A stretch of DNA of 64,000 nt from Tubulanus polymorphus (Eukaryota > Nemertea > Palaeonemertea > Tubulaniformes > Tubulanidae): the NCBI RefSeq assembly GCF_964204645.1, contig NC_134035.1, positions 310,001-374,000 on the forward strand, given 5' to 3'. The translations under genes and the position numbers were made by a program. Under the pieces are notes generated by a model. That model saw only the letters and a list, made by a program, of their open reading frames with translations, had not been told where the DNA came from and did no database searches. Every line of letters starts with the position of its first letter. Within the stretch, counting starts at the first letter, position 1. Shown piece by piece: positions 20,912 through 32,000 of the stretch.

Positions 20912-22380
20912 TAGTTTTATTGCTAAATTACATTTCAATGACGGCTCGGTATATTACAAAATATATAGAGACCTCGTGATGTCATAGGGGGATCTCGTGG
21001 AGACAGCCATTTGTCTTCGAAACTAACATCATACTTGTATGTGTGTGTATCAAGCGTTAAAACACCGGGTGAAAATCTTATCACAGATTATTTAAACACT
21101 GAACATACGATTAATTGGTTTATGCGTTATATACAGTGGGGACGAGGGAAGGTGAGAGACAAAGAGGGGACGATTAACTAACAACAATTAAACCAGCATA
21201 CACGATGCCTGTTTTATATTCAAATAGCACATTAAGGTAGGTATGAATGCTCTGAACCGTGTTCAGATAAATTATAAAACAAATTGCGAGTTCTTTGGGC
21301 GCGGTAGGGATCCGATGATTCGGGAATCTGCAGCTATTTGCTTATCGAAATTTCAAATTAGTTAAAATCCTTACGTGGATCTTAGATACAATTAAATCTG
21401 ATGTTTAAATCACACAGTAGAACTACTAACCATAGAGATATAAACAAGGGCTTGCTCACATGAGGGGGGGTGGGGCTGTAAATATACCAGGGATACCCGT
21501 AGGAACTATGCTACCCCTGAACTTATTATTCCCGAGACAATGCCGAATCATTAACATTTCTCTTGATGCGTTCATTTCGCCAAATTTTCATCACTTAAAA
21601 TGTTTTTGATTGGCATTTAGAATTAGGTATTAGAAGTAATTGGTTGATGGATGTAGTGATTCAGTAACTAAATTCGTCTGTCCATTTTAATTGCACAATT
21701 AGACACACTTTAACGACTACACATTTGTATTTCGGCGCCTATCATAATTAATACAAATGTCTTGTTATTTTTCTTTTCGCTATTTACAAATATAATGTTT
21801 TTAACAAATGTATAATTTTACATGTATAATATATATTATATATATATATATATATAGAATATTTTTGTGCTCATGGTTTTTTAATACACACAACCCGCGG
21901 CGATCTCTCTATCAGCTGCCAGACACCAACCACACAGAAACAATACTTACAATTTCCATAAACAACAGACATTAAAACAGTTAAGGGTAAGGATACTTTC
22001 GATAAGATCGCACGGCGCGAGTCGTCCATACGCCGATCAAAACTAACCTCGGATATTGCTTGCTAGAATTCTAGGTGCGAGTACTAACTATCCATCCACT
22101 TAACATCGAAAGAGAAATATAATAATATCGGTCGCGCGTGAAGAGATAAAAGATTCAGACGTCGTCGTCGTTGGAGATTGCGCAATAATGAATATACAGT
22201 AAACAGATGACTAGAGGAGCGGAGACTAGAAATAATTCACGAATAAAGCGCACAATCATTAATTTCTATCAAATGCCGTCGCGTTAAATTAATATTACAC
22301 ACAATGTTTATTTGTGTGTGTGTGTGTGCTGCATGGAAGGGTAAGTCGTCATCGCCCCCGACGATGCGGGTCGACGCGGT
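20912..22380 (-). other. 3' flank / probable 3' UTR of the phosphatase gene
   Basis: Lies downstream (lower coordinates) of the stop at 22381. On the - strand an AATAAA occurs at 20916-20921 as one possible polyadenylation signal. A TA-rich run (about 21828-21856) and a GT run (about 22313-22329) are present. No other coding sequence. Confidence 0.35.
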
Positions 22381-22495
22381 TTAAAATGGTGACCAGTTAT
22401 CGGTACTCGGCGAAATCATAGGAAGCTCTCTCTCAAACGTGCACAGGGCGCGATGTACGAATTCATACTGTTCATTATTCTGTACCATTCCTCCC
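22381..22495 (-). CDS. PTPRR: PTPRR-like terminal exon
   Basis: [20 protein letters not shown] then ERELPMIS.. with TAA at 22381-22383 (complement). The preceding acceptor is ttcag. It holds the catalytic Q-loop glutamine. Confidence 0.95.
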
Positions 22496-25400
22496 CTGAA
22501 ATAAATATAAATACGTGCGTTACTATCACACTAGCTGATTTAGGTTAATAAAAGTTCCCTCTATCCTAGAAATTTTAGAAAAGTGCCCTTTTTGCAAATA
22601 TTATAGTTAAATTCAATAGGACTAACTGCCCTTTTTCGGGTTTCTCCCCCCCCCCCCCCAAGTTCAAATGCTAGGTACAGCCCTAATTGATTTGGAATCA
22701 CTCTGTATCTAGTTGAATTCGATGAAATGTTTAAAACAGTTTTAATGTTAGCGAGTTCAGACAGCGAGTTTCCCGTATTATTGTAAGGTATAAAACTCAC
22801 CGATCTATTCTCATTTGACACACAATACCGAGTACATCGACCATCTGTTCCTCTTTAAGTTGTTTAACTCCGATACTAATAGCTATAAAACAACCAGTAC
22901 GTCCTATACCGGCGCTACAATGTACGACGACCGGACCTTTCGCTAATCGAGTCTCTAAACTATGACGCTCTATCTCGACATCGTGTACCATATCCAATAT
23001 CTGTTTGGGCGTGTCGGGCGTCTTGTGGTCGGGCCATGACGTAAACCAGTAATGCATAACTGTATGTTCCTCATTTAAGTACTACATGAATTAAGAAAAT
23101 AAAGGGATTTCATCGTAAATAGTGTAAGAGTATATTTAATGAGCTTTAGCTAGACATATAGTTCATATAGACTAATTACAAATATATCGTTCATTTATTC
23201 TTTCTCGGTTCAGAAGGAATTAGAATAGAAATAGAAGTGACTTCTTTTAGAGATTGGATCAACATCTATTGTCTTCATACCTGGGTATGATACCACAACT
23301 TGAAAGTAGTTACTTTCTCTTAATAGCTTAACTTCTCCAAAAAATAGCAAAAATACTCTCAAAATCTGAATATATAACCTGAATTTCATTTTCAATTAAA
23401 TCAGTATTCAATGTCAGATTACTCTCAATTTTGATGGAAACTTCTACAATTCAAGATATCAGGTACCTAGATCTGGAGTATGTGTGGCAACAGATAGTGG
23501 GTTGGGTGTGTTGAAATATTCAGTCATTAAAATGGACATTGCAATGGACATTTCAGGGATTCTAACATAGGGTAAGACTGAAATTAGTAGTTATACCTTT
23601 ACACTTAGCTGCCTAATCTCATAACCATCTTTTTGAGTGCTCGATGAAATTCGAACTTCTATATCTCCGAATTTCGATTGTTCACCCGGTTCTGGTAGAT
23701 AGTTTTCACATTTTTGCTGAAATTATAAGTAGATAATTGAACTCCGTGTTTAGATAGAGGCAGCCGGCCAATGTCTCTGAGATGCGAACGTACTTTATTT
23801 TTTTCCTGCAGTTTTGTGATCATCACGATACAAGGTACTTTCTCCTGCCAGATCAGTCTCCAGAAATCAATAACGGTGTGTGACATAGGACCTTGTGTAG
23901 CGATGTAAGCCTTATGTTCCCCTGCATAGCCCTAAAACAAATATAGACATCAATTAGCCTCACTAGGGTTTATATATATATACAAGGTGGCCACATGACT
24001 AATCCCTGACTATTGCCTGACATGCACATTGAGGCTGAATGATACTGCGGCAGTTGAGGCTGAATGATACTGCGGCAGTTGAGTATGGAATACTTTACCC
24101 TAATGAAGTTAGCGTTTATATATGTAGTCATTATATCACTGTCTATTTCTGCTAATTTCACTCTAGAATGCTCATCTAAAATAACACAAAATTCATACAA
24201 TCTCCAGCAACCAGTTCCAGTTGCTGCGAGTAGAAATTTGACTCTTAAACAAGATTAAGATAATTTGAGTTCTGCAGTAATTAGAAATGAAACTTACTAG
24301 GTAATATAGTTTTATATCTATTCTTCATACCAGAACCAGGTATTTCGACCCTATCCGGGTGATTCATCGGAATATCCTGAAATGTTCATGGAAATGGACT
24401 TAAATATCCTCATACAACGCCATCTACCGGGTAGAAACGACACTACCGATTACCTACCCAAAACTCGTCACATAAAGCCTTTACATTTTTTAGACATTTT
24501 CGTAGTTGTTTCCGCGACATTCTGTTACCAGCTGATAGTAAATATTCTCTGGAGGGACTGAAAATAACATCATTTACAAATATGTGAGTAAAATGATACC
24601 AGGTCGGGGGAGAGTGAGGAACTTACAAACCTTTCTTTAGGTGGAGATCCGTTCTTTATCGGTTCTACCATGGAAGTGAGGTCTATAGTTAATGAAGCAC
24701 TCGAACCACGACGACTACAACAAATATAAATATGCAATAAATCAGCGTGAGAGATTAAACAACAGACTGTACCCAAACTCAGTTGGGATGACTGTAAATA
24801 TTTCACTCATTTCACAACCAGGGTATGTGAAGGCTTCCTAAGATAATTTCTAATAAATTTCACGCTGACTCTGAAGTGGTTTTGTTCAGAGTTTACCGGT
24901 ACCGAGTTAGAATAAGTGTAGTGTATATAATTCATTTTCATCATTATGTCATCCAAGAATGTTGTACAATATAGGAATTCACATAGTTTTTATATACATA
25001 AGATGAGGGACACAGCGTACTTATACGTATTATTCATCGCATACCTTTCTAGAAGTCCTTTAGGTCGAATGCGTAGAGGTGTTTGTGCAGGTACGTTAGT
25101 TATACAGCTATGACTGATAAAATGAGGGTCCGATTCGGGCTGTACGTTTGTGACCTTGTAAATATCGGGTTTCGTCACGGGGTATAAACATATCGTCTGT
25201 TTCACCGGTGCAATTTCTTTCACTTTCTTTTTCTTGTGATATTTCACGCAGCAACAAATCTTTAATGAGTAAACATGAAAATTGTGCGATTGCCTCTGAC
25301 CTATAGTAGAAGTTCTGTGTTTGGGTGTGAGGCAGCGAGTGAATTACGGGGGAGTTGAAGCGATGCCGGATCATCGTTATGTGAAATGGAGTAGGAAAAT

Positions 25401-26427
25401 TTTTCTAAATATTTTGTCATGCAGATATCATGGAATAATCCCAGGTCATTGACTCGATCGCAAGCGCCGTCTACTGTCTAGTAGAAGAGTCAAGAGAATT
25501 GAGATCTAATAGAAATCTTATAGCAATCAGTGGCGTTGGAACCATAGCGACTGCAGCGGCCAAAACCGCGGCAATAATTTACCGAATGACATTTTTTTTT
25601 CTTTGAATACCACGTTTTTGAAGAAATTAAGTCAATTCACCGCGGCAATATTGAGAATCTGTCCAAAATCTGCATTTGGCCGCAGCAATAAAACATTGCT
25701 TCCAACGCGCCTGGCAATATTATAACAATGTGGTGGTTGTACGATACTGGGCCCAGTTTCAGGTGAGGGTTTAACTGAAATTTCAGTACTATTCCTTACT
25801 TTCGTTACCGTTTTCAGCTTGAAACTGAATTCACTGCTAATGAATAATACTCACAATTGCTAGAATAATGATGACACTGAGTAAAACGATTCCACCAATA
25901 ATATAAGGTATATACGGAGTCAGGAATCCTAACCGATATGTATGAACTGGTTCAACCTGTCAAATAAACATACATACATACATATTAATACAACAATTCT
26001 GTATAAAGATTATTTCATCGTTTAAGTCATCTACATTTCTTTATCTCTATTTGGGGCCGGTTGCTGGAAAGTTGGTTCAAGATAACCGATATGTACCGTA
26101 GTAACAATGAGCTTTTAATTGTCACTATGTCAACTATCAACAGATAAACTCAAAAAAACTTTTCAGCAACTTATGCGTAAGTCGGATAAAGTCTTCATCA
26201 TCATTGACTTAAGCTATATCCTAGTTTCACTACACTGATACAACCGATTCCCGCCAACAGCTGCCGCTCGGTACTAACCTTCTGACTGGATGTTTCTAGA
26301 TTAATTTCATTATTTCTAAGAAACGCGGCTGGTCGTCGTACAGCACTGATGAGATCAACTGTCTCTTTATCATTATTAGTATAATGATGATCTATATACA
26401 TCTCCGTACAGTGTGCTAGAGACTCCT
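22381..26427 (-). CDS. PTPRR: Receptor-type protein tyrosine phosphatase, PTPRR / PTPN5 / PTPN7 (KIM-PTP) family; 5' end not found
   Basis: KIM phosphatases dephosphorylate and retain ERK and p38 MAP kinases. The exons, read on -, give a short extracellular piece, a membrane segment ([17 protein letters not shown]) followed by CCC and a KKKK stop-transfer, a kinase-interaction motif [12 protein letters not shown] (PTPRR has RRGSNVSLTLDM, with the PKA-type serine kept), then the catalytic domain: [43 protein letters not shown] with its catalytic Asp, [13 protein letters not shown] with Cys and Arg, and the Q-loop [12 protein letters not shown]. All catalytic residues are present, so it should be active. 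Exons 3' to 5': 22381-22495, 22801-23059, (possible 23314-23326), 23597-23716, 23794-23931, 24099-24175, 24298-24376, 24458-24557, 24631-24714, 25045-25259, 25855-25956, 26279-26427. The signal peptide and the rest of the ectodomain were not recognised. The gene is convergent with Ric-8. Confidence 0.93.
22801..23059 (-). CDS. PTPRR: PTPRR-like exon with WPD loop and P-loop signature
   Basis: [20 protein letters not shown] .. [17 protein letters not shown] .. VCQMRIDR. Entry needs one base from the previous exon (x|TT); the donor is gtgagt. It contains the general acid Asp, the nucleophile Cys and the P-loop Arg. Confidence 0.97.
23314..23326 (-). CDS. Candidate 13-nt microexon of the phosphatase
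   Basis: The exons at 23597 (ends phase 0) and 22801 (needs one base) cannot be joined directly. A 3n+1 exon must lie between them, where relatives have 5-8 residues before HYW. On -, CTATTAAGAGAAA is bordered by ttaag and gtaact and gives LLRE plus A, yielding SVK-LLREN-MHYW in frame. It is the best candidate I found; sequence similarity to relatives is poor. Confidence 0.3.
23597..23716 (-). CDS. PTPRR: PTPRR-like exon (KCENYLPE)
   Basis: [20 protein letters not shown].. corresponds to EKCVLYWPEKRGIYGKVEV. 120 nt, phase 0 to 0. The usual YWP is YLP here. Confidence 0.92.
23794..23931 (-). CDS. PTPRR: PTPRR-like exon (TQGPM..DFW)
   Basis: [20 protein letters not shown] then [20 protein letters not shown]. 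Acceptor tgttttag, donor gtacgt. 46 codons. Confidence 0.96.
24099..24175 (-). CDS. PTPRR: PTPRR-like exon (YINANFIR)
   Basis: [20 protein letters not shown] then ANFIR. The first two bases complete the Asn of LPN. A 26-bp direct duplication (gaggctgaatgatactgcgg) lies just outside it at 24031-24082. Confidence 0.95.
24298..24376 (-). CDS. PTPRR: PTPRR-like exon (KNRYKTILP)
   Basis: [20 protein letters not shown] then YKTILP plus A, donor gtaagt. Matches the [19 protein letters not shown] start of the catalytic domain. Confidence 0.96.
24458..24557 (-). CDS. PTPRR: PTPRR-like exon between KIM and catalytic domain
   Basis: [20 protein letters not shown] .. DEFW, aligning with MEYLQSASRILTRSQLRD..SEF of PTPRR. 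Phase 2 to 0. Confidence 0.92.
24631..24714 (-). CDS. PTPRR: PTPRR-like exon with kinase-interaction motif
   Basis: [20 protein letters not shown] then NGSPPKE. The RRGS serine is the PKA-type site that controls MAP-kinase binding in this family. Acceptor ttgttgtag, donor gtttgt. Confidence 0.94.
25045..25259 (-). CDS. PTPRR: PTPRR-like juxtamembrane exon
   Basis: [20 protein letters not shown] .. [11 protein letters not shown]. The tri-Cys may be palmitoylated (inference). PKGLLES leads into the KIM as PIGLQE does in PTPRR. Confidence 0.9.
25855..25956 (-). CDS. PTPRR: PTPRR-like transmembrane exon
   Basis: [20 protein letters not shown] then [14 protein letters not shown]: one membrane-spanning helix. 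Acceptor atttgacag, donor gtgagt. 34 codons, phase 0 to 0. Confidence 0.9.
26053..26172 (+). mobile_element. Family A MITE, copy 5 (phosphatase intron)
   Basis: ggggccggttgctggaaagt ... aaacttttcagcaactt with central cgtagtaacaatgagctttt. Confidence 0.7.
26279..26427 (-). CDS. PTPRR: PTPRR-like membrane-proximal extracellular exon
   Basis: [20 protein letters not shown] .. [11 protein letters not shown]. The ELFV..NRKTG..LNIN region of PTPRR is a loose match. An acceptor at 26436 would run into a stop, so I used the ttaag acceptor at 26428. Alternatively translation may start at the ATG whose first base is 26401 (short isoform). Confidence 0.6.
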
Positions 26428-27220
26428 CTTAACACCTGAAATAATACATCATTAAATCAATCGACAACAAACACAATATCCGATGAATAATCAAGAGGAA
26501 TCACGCAATAATTCAGCAAAAATATGAACAGTTCATGAAAAGAAATGTATATAGGCCTATATATATATATATGAGGGATGTTTCGGCTAAATACTATTAG
26601 CCATCATCAGCCATCATCAGTACGCCTGATGATCACTTATAATTATAAGCTGAAATCTCCCTCAAATACATACATTTCTATTCAGGAACTGTTCTTGCTT
26701 TGGTTGAATTATTGTGGGATTACTCTTGGTTATACACCATTGATTACCGCTACACAACCAGGGCAGTCATTTTTATTTCATCGGGGAACTGTTTGACACA
26801 TCATCTAACTATCTCATCTAACTATCTATACAGTGTTATAGTTATAAGTCTATTTCATTTAATTGTAACAATTTTCTTAAATCAAACACAAGCGGAACTT
26901 AATCATTTTGCTTTTTTCATACAAAACCCCCTAAACCATCCGTGCTACTGGCCTGATCTCGTGTTAGTTAGTACTGCATTTTCAAATCAAAATGTGTCAT
27001 TTGATAGAGGGGTATAGACAGAGGCTGCGTATTGAAGTATCATTACTCTACCTGTTTCACTACATGGTGTTTTGTAACATTTTCACTTCGTCAATCGTAT
27101 CATATAATAATAGTTTCTAGATTCTTACAACATCCATTGCTCCTAATCCTAAATACAACTTCTGCAGAACCCAATCTGGAAATACAGAAATTGAGACTAT
27201 TTCAGATATAATGCTGTGGT

Positions 27221-27765
27221 GAAACTGAGGAGGTTAGATGAGGAGACAGTGGTTCCTCGAAGGAGGAGGTCACATAGTGGAAACTGAGGAGGTTAGATGA
27301 GGAGACAGTGGTTCCTCGAAGGAGGAGGTCACATAGTGGAAACTGAGGAGGTTAGATGAGGAGACAGTGGTTCCTTGAAGGAGGAGGTCACATAGTGGAA
27401 ACTGAGGAGGTTAGATGAGGAGACAGTGGTTCCTCGAAGGAGGAGGTCACATAGTGGAAACTGAGGAGGTTAGATGAGGAGACAGTGGTTCCTCGAAGGA
27501 GGAGGTCACATAGTGGAAACTGAGGAGGTTAGATGAGGAGACAGTGGTTCCTCGAAGGAGGAGGTCACATAGTGGAAACTGAGGAGGTTAGATGAGGAGA
27601 CAGTGGTATCTTGAAGGAGGAGGTCACATAGTGGAAACTGAGGAGGTTAGATGAGGAGACAGTGGTTCCTCGAAGGAGGAGGTCACATAGTGGAAACTGA
27701 GGAGGTTAGATGAGGAGACAGTGGTTCCTCGAAGGAGGAGGTCACATAGTGGAAACTGAGGAAGC
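27221..27765 (+). repeat. 59-bp minisatellite, nine units
   Basis: Unit starts gaaactgaggaggttagatg and contains aggaggaggtcacatagtg. Units at 27221, 27280 and so on are almost identical. No unique spacers, so not a CRISPR. Confidence 0.97.
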
Positions 27766-29069
27766 TTAGACAATGTCATTATCAGCCAATCAGAACTCCT
27801 GTTTTATTTTAACGCAGGATTTTCCATTATAGTTTATCTGTGAAATTTGCCTCACCGATTGTAGGCCTACAACAGGCAATCTGATTGGTGCGGCAAATCT
27901 GCGCACCCGGCCTAGTGTGAGTCTTACTGTGGCTACTGAGTCTAGCGATGCCATCAGGTTCAAATCCTTGCCGAGGGAGGATGGTAGTGGAGTAGAGATT
28001 TATTAGAGAATCTCAGATCTAGGCCTAGAATAGAATCTACACTAGTTATAGAAGCCTTAGTGTAGAGGGGTTGTACTGTGGGGCGAATCTATAAGCCCAA
28101 CGCACGCGACATAGGTAACAAAAACATTTTTTCAAGCATTACTCTATGTGTTTATAAGTAAATTTGTTTTAGGAAACAATGTCATGATGTTTCTGAGATC
28201 AAATGAGAGACGAAAACCTGTTTGATTCCGTTTCTTTATGTTTCCGTGTTTCCATATCGCGTGTATTGGGCTTTAAAAACTTGTAGGAGGAATGACAGGA
28301 TGAGGGAAACGCAGGGAGCATTCAAACTATTTACAAAAACAACAAATAAAAAAACAAACACATTGCACTGTCACCGAATCCAAATCAATCAATCAACACT
28401 TCTGATTGACTGTCAATCAATTATTCAAATACACCCAGCAAGCATCGACCTAATCAGCTATATTTCTAATTGTAATAATCACCTATAAAACATGTGTAAT
28501 ATTCATAATCGTGTTTTGTTATGAACTATTTTCAGTAAAGCCCATCCTTTCATCAGTCAATCTATTATTGTGCTGTATTTCTGTAGAATTAGCAGCGCAC
28601 GACGTAATTAGACTTAAAAGTGAAATCAGATACTGAACCGACAGAGCGTAACGAACGACTCGCGTGCCGCTTGTCAAAAGCCAGAATGATTTACTGAAAC
28701 GACAAAGCGTAACCGACTGGTTTAACGTGCACTTGGTGAGCTTCCTGGTCGTCCCACTTCGGTGCACATAAATTCACTCCTTTGAGGCAGTCATGAAGTT
28801 CAATTTCAGCTTTTAAAGCTCAAAGGAAAATAACTAAAAGTTTTAGTTATTTCAAAAATGTTTAGCCGGTAAGAACAAGGTCAATATGACGGACACAAGC
28901 AAGATTTGGGTGCAGGTAGGTGGCCGTAGGATTTTCAACGCCAATGCGTAAATCAAAATTATCGCTTAAAATACTGAGCTCTATTAAAAAGCTGCTCAAA
29001 GATTCTACGTTTGTTGAACGCTTTTTTATTACTCGCATGCCGCAGAAAGTGTCATATCAACCTCTACCG
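27766..29069. other. Gene-free stretch between 59-bp and 1559-bp arrays
   Basis: No recognisable gene. On - at 28519-28767 an open frame contains a hydrophobic SVQYLISLLSLITSCAANS, but it lacks an ATG and a clear donor (see rejected list). Confidence 0.4.
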
Positions 29070-32000
29070 TCAAGTGCTGCCAAATAGCAGTGTCAGTGAA
29101 AATGTGTGGACTCCAGTTACTTATCAGAAATTATTGAAACATGAAACATGAAGCTAGGTCAATAAGCAATTTCTTTTTATGAATGACTTTAAGAAAACTG
29201 GAAAAAGAGAAACATCTGTACCGGTATCGTACCGGTACATTTTTTTTGCCATTATGAGAATGCCGGTTTGCTAGCGTATCTCTTTAACTCCCGTATTGCT
29301 CGGGTTAGTTTTACTACCAACGGGTGGCGCTGTATGTAAATTTCACATAAATCAACGACTTTCGGCTATCAGCGGTACTTAAGACCACTTGAAAACATCA
29401 TAGTCAATTACGGTAGTAGTGAAAATAAAAAGATACAGTACAAAGATACAGTACGGTGTACAGTTAAGGACATGATTCCATAGCACCCATACTAGAGACA
29501 TTTTATTCAGACAAGGACTATTAGTTAAACATAATCTTCATCACTTTTTCAGCAATTAATGATCTGTTGAATTAATTAGTAATTCGGTCTTTCGGTGGTT
29601 CGAGATAAAATGTCCGCAAAATAAGAACCTAACGAACCAGGGCTGACCACAAATTGCCCAACATAAATTTTCGAAACGACACAATCCAATCATGTTTGGT
29701 ATCAAATGTGGCTCGGACCATGGTCTATTAACTGACCACTGCATGACCAGTACCATATATAGTAAATTATTTGTTTTGCAAACAATCAAGTTGTTTGGTG
29801 TCAAATAACTAGAAATGATGTGGGCATTAATCTAAAAATTGTTTAACTGACCAATACTTGACCAGTACTGACCAGTTATCAGTGCTAACCATAACCCCCC
29901 ATAAGTAATTTATATGTTTAGTAAAGCCATAAAATCGTGTTTGGGCGTCGAGCGACTAAATATGGCGCGGGCTATGATCTAACAACTATTTAACTGACCA
30001 ATTTTTTTACCAATACTGACCTTTAAGTAATTTGTCTATTTTAGAAGCAACACAGTCGTGTTTGGTATCTAATAATTAGATATTGTGTGGGCTTTCATCT
30101 AACAACACTATTCCAACTGACCAAATCTTGACCAATACTGAACACATAGCTATATTTATCTGTTTCAGAAACAACTTAGTCGTATCTGGTATCAAATGAT
30201 TTCATTTGGCCTGAACGTAAATATAACAGCTCTTCTAGATGCATAAGCTACACAAGTACTCTCTAATTACCGGTTAAATGTTTTTAGAAATGACACGGGG
30301 TTTTGCCTGAACCCTTCGTTAGAACTACTAGCTCTTATATTTAAATTTGTCGCTTGAAAAGTCTTGTCAGATTTTTATAGTAGGTAGCGAGCTAACTTTG
30401 GAATTTCCTACTAAAGTCTATCCCAGTGGTTATGATCGCGGTGCATCAAACAGTTCATATCATCGCAGATCTGGAACCCTGTGGTTTCTATGTGCTCAAC
30501 CCTGCAAGTAACTGAGGTCAGGCAACTGCTACATTCAAGAGTGAATAACACTAAAGTTTTCCCATCCTGGTCATTCACTTCTCTTTATTCCTCTAGATTT
30601 GGTTTTTTCTTGTATATTCTCAAAAGTGCTGCCAAATAGCAGTGAAAACGTGTGGACTCCAGTCAGGTCCAGGCTTCTACTTATCAGAAATTATTGAAAC
30701 ATGAAACATGAAGCTAGGTCAATAAGCAATTTCTTTTTATGAATGACTTTAAGAAAACTGGAAAAAGAGAAACATCTGTACCGGTATCGTACCGGTACAT
30801 TTTTTTGCCATTATGAGAATGCCGGTTTGCTAGCGTATCTCTTTAACACCCGTATTGCTCGGGTTAGTTTTACTACCAACGGGTGGCGCTGTATGTAAAT
30901 TTCACATAAATCAACGACTTTCGGCTATTAGCGGTACTTAAGACCACTTGAAAACATCATAGTCAATTACGGTAGTAGTGAAAATAAAAAGGTACAGTAC
31001 AAAGATACAGTACGGTGTACAGTTAAGGACATGATTCCATAGCACCCATACTAGAGACATTTTATTCAGACAAGGACTATTAGTTAAACATAATCTTCAT
31101 CACTTTTTCAGCAATTAATGATCTGTTGAATTAATTAGTAATTCAGTCTTTCGGTGGTTCGAGATAAAATGCCCGCAAAATAAGAACCTAACGAACCAGG
31201 ACTGACCACAAATTGCCCAACATAAATTTTCGAAACGACACAATCCAATCATGTTTGGTATCAAATGTGGCTCGGACCATGGTCTATTAACTGACCACTG
31301 CATGACCAGTACCATATATAGTAAATTATTTGTTTTGCAAACAATCAAGTTGTTTGGTGTCAAATAACTAGAAATGATGTGGGCATTAATCTAAAAATTG
31401 TTTAACTGACCAATACTTGACCAGTACTGACCAGTTATCAGTGCTAACCATAACCCCCCATAAGTAATTTATATGTTTAGTAAAGCCATAAAATCGTGTT
31501 TGGGCGTCGAGCGACTAAATATGGCGCGGGCTATGATCTAACAACTATTTAACTGACCAATTTTTTTACCAATACTGACCTTTAAGTAATTTGTCTATTT
31601 TAGAAGCAACACAGTCGTGTTTGGTATCTAATAATTAGATATTGTGTGGGCTTTCATCTAACAACACTATTCCAACTGACCAAATCTTGACCAATACTGA
31701 ACACATAGCTATATTTATCTGTTTCAGAAACAACTTAGTCGTATCTGGTATCAAATGATTTCATTTGGCCTGAACGTAAATATAACATCTCTTCTAGATG
31801 TATAAGCTACACAAGTACTCTCTAATTACCGGTTAAATGTTTTTAGAAATGACACGGGGTTTTGCCTGAACCCTTCGTTAGAACTACTAGCTCTTATATT
31901 TAAATTTGTCGCTTGAAAAGTCTTGTCAGATTTTTATAGTAGGTAGCGAGCTAACTTTGGAATTTCCTACTAAAGTCTATCCCAGTGGTTATGATCGCGG

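Noticed and set aside
23659-23886. Continuous 75-codon - strand frame through the phosphatase
   Set aside because: Only its first part is exon (to 23794); the rest is intron read-through before the true exon at 23716, which is in another frame.
27221-27765. Regular 59-bp repeats with CRISPR-like spacing
   Set aside because: Whole unit is conserved, no variable spacers, and the genome is eukaryotic.
28519-28767. - strand open frame with hydrophobic stretch resembling a signal peptide, possible first exon of the phosphatase
   Set aside because: No ATG upstream of the hydrophobic part, no convincing donor after it, and no similarity to known ectodomains.
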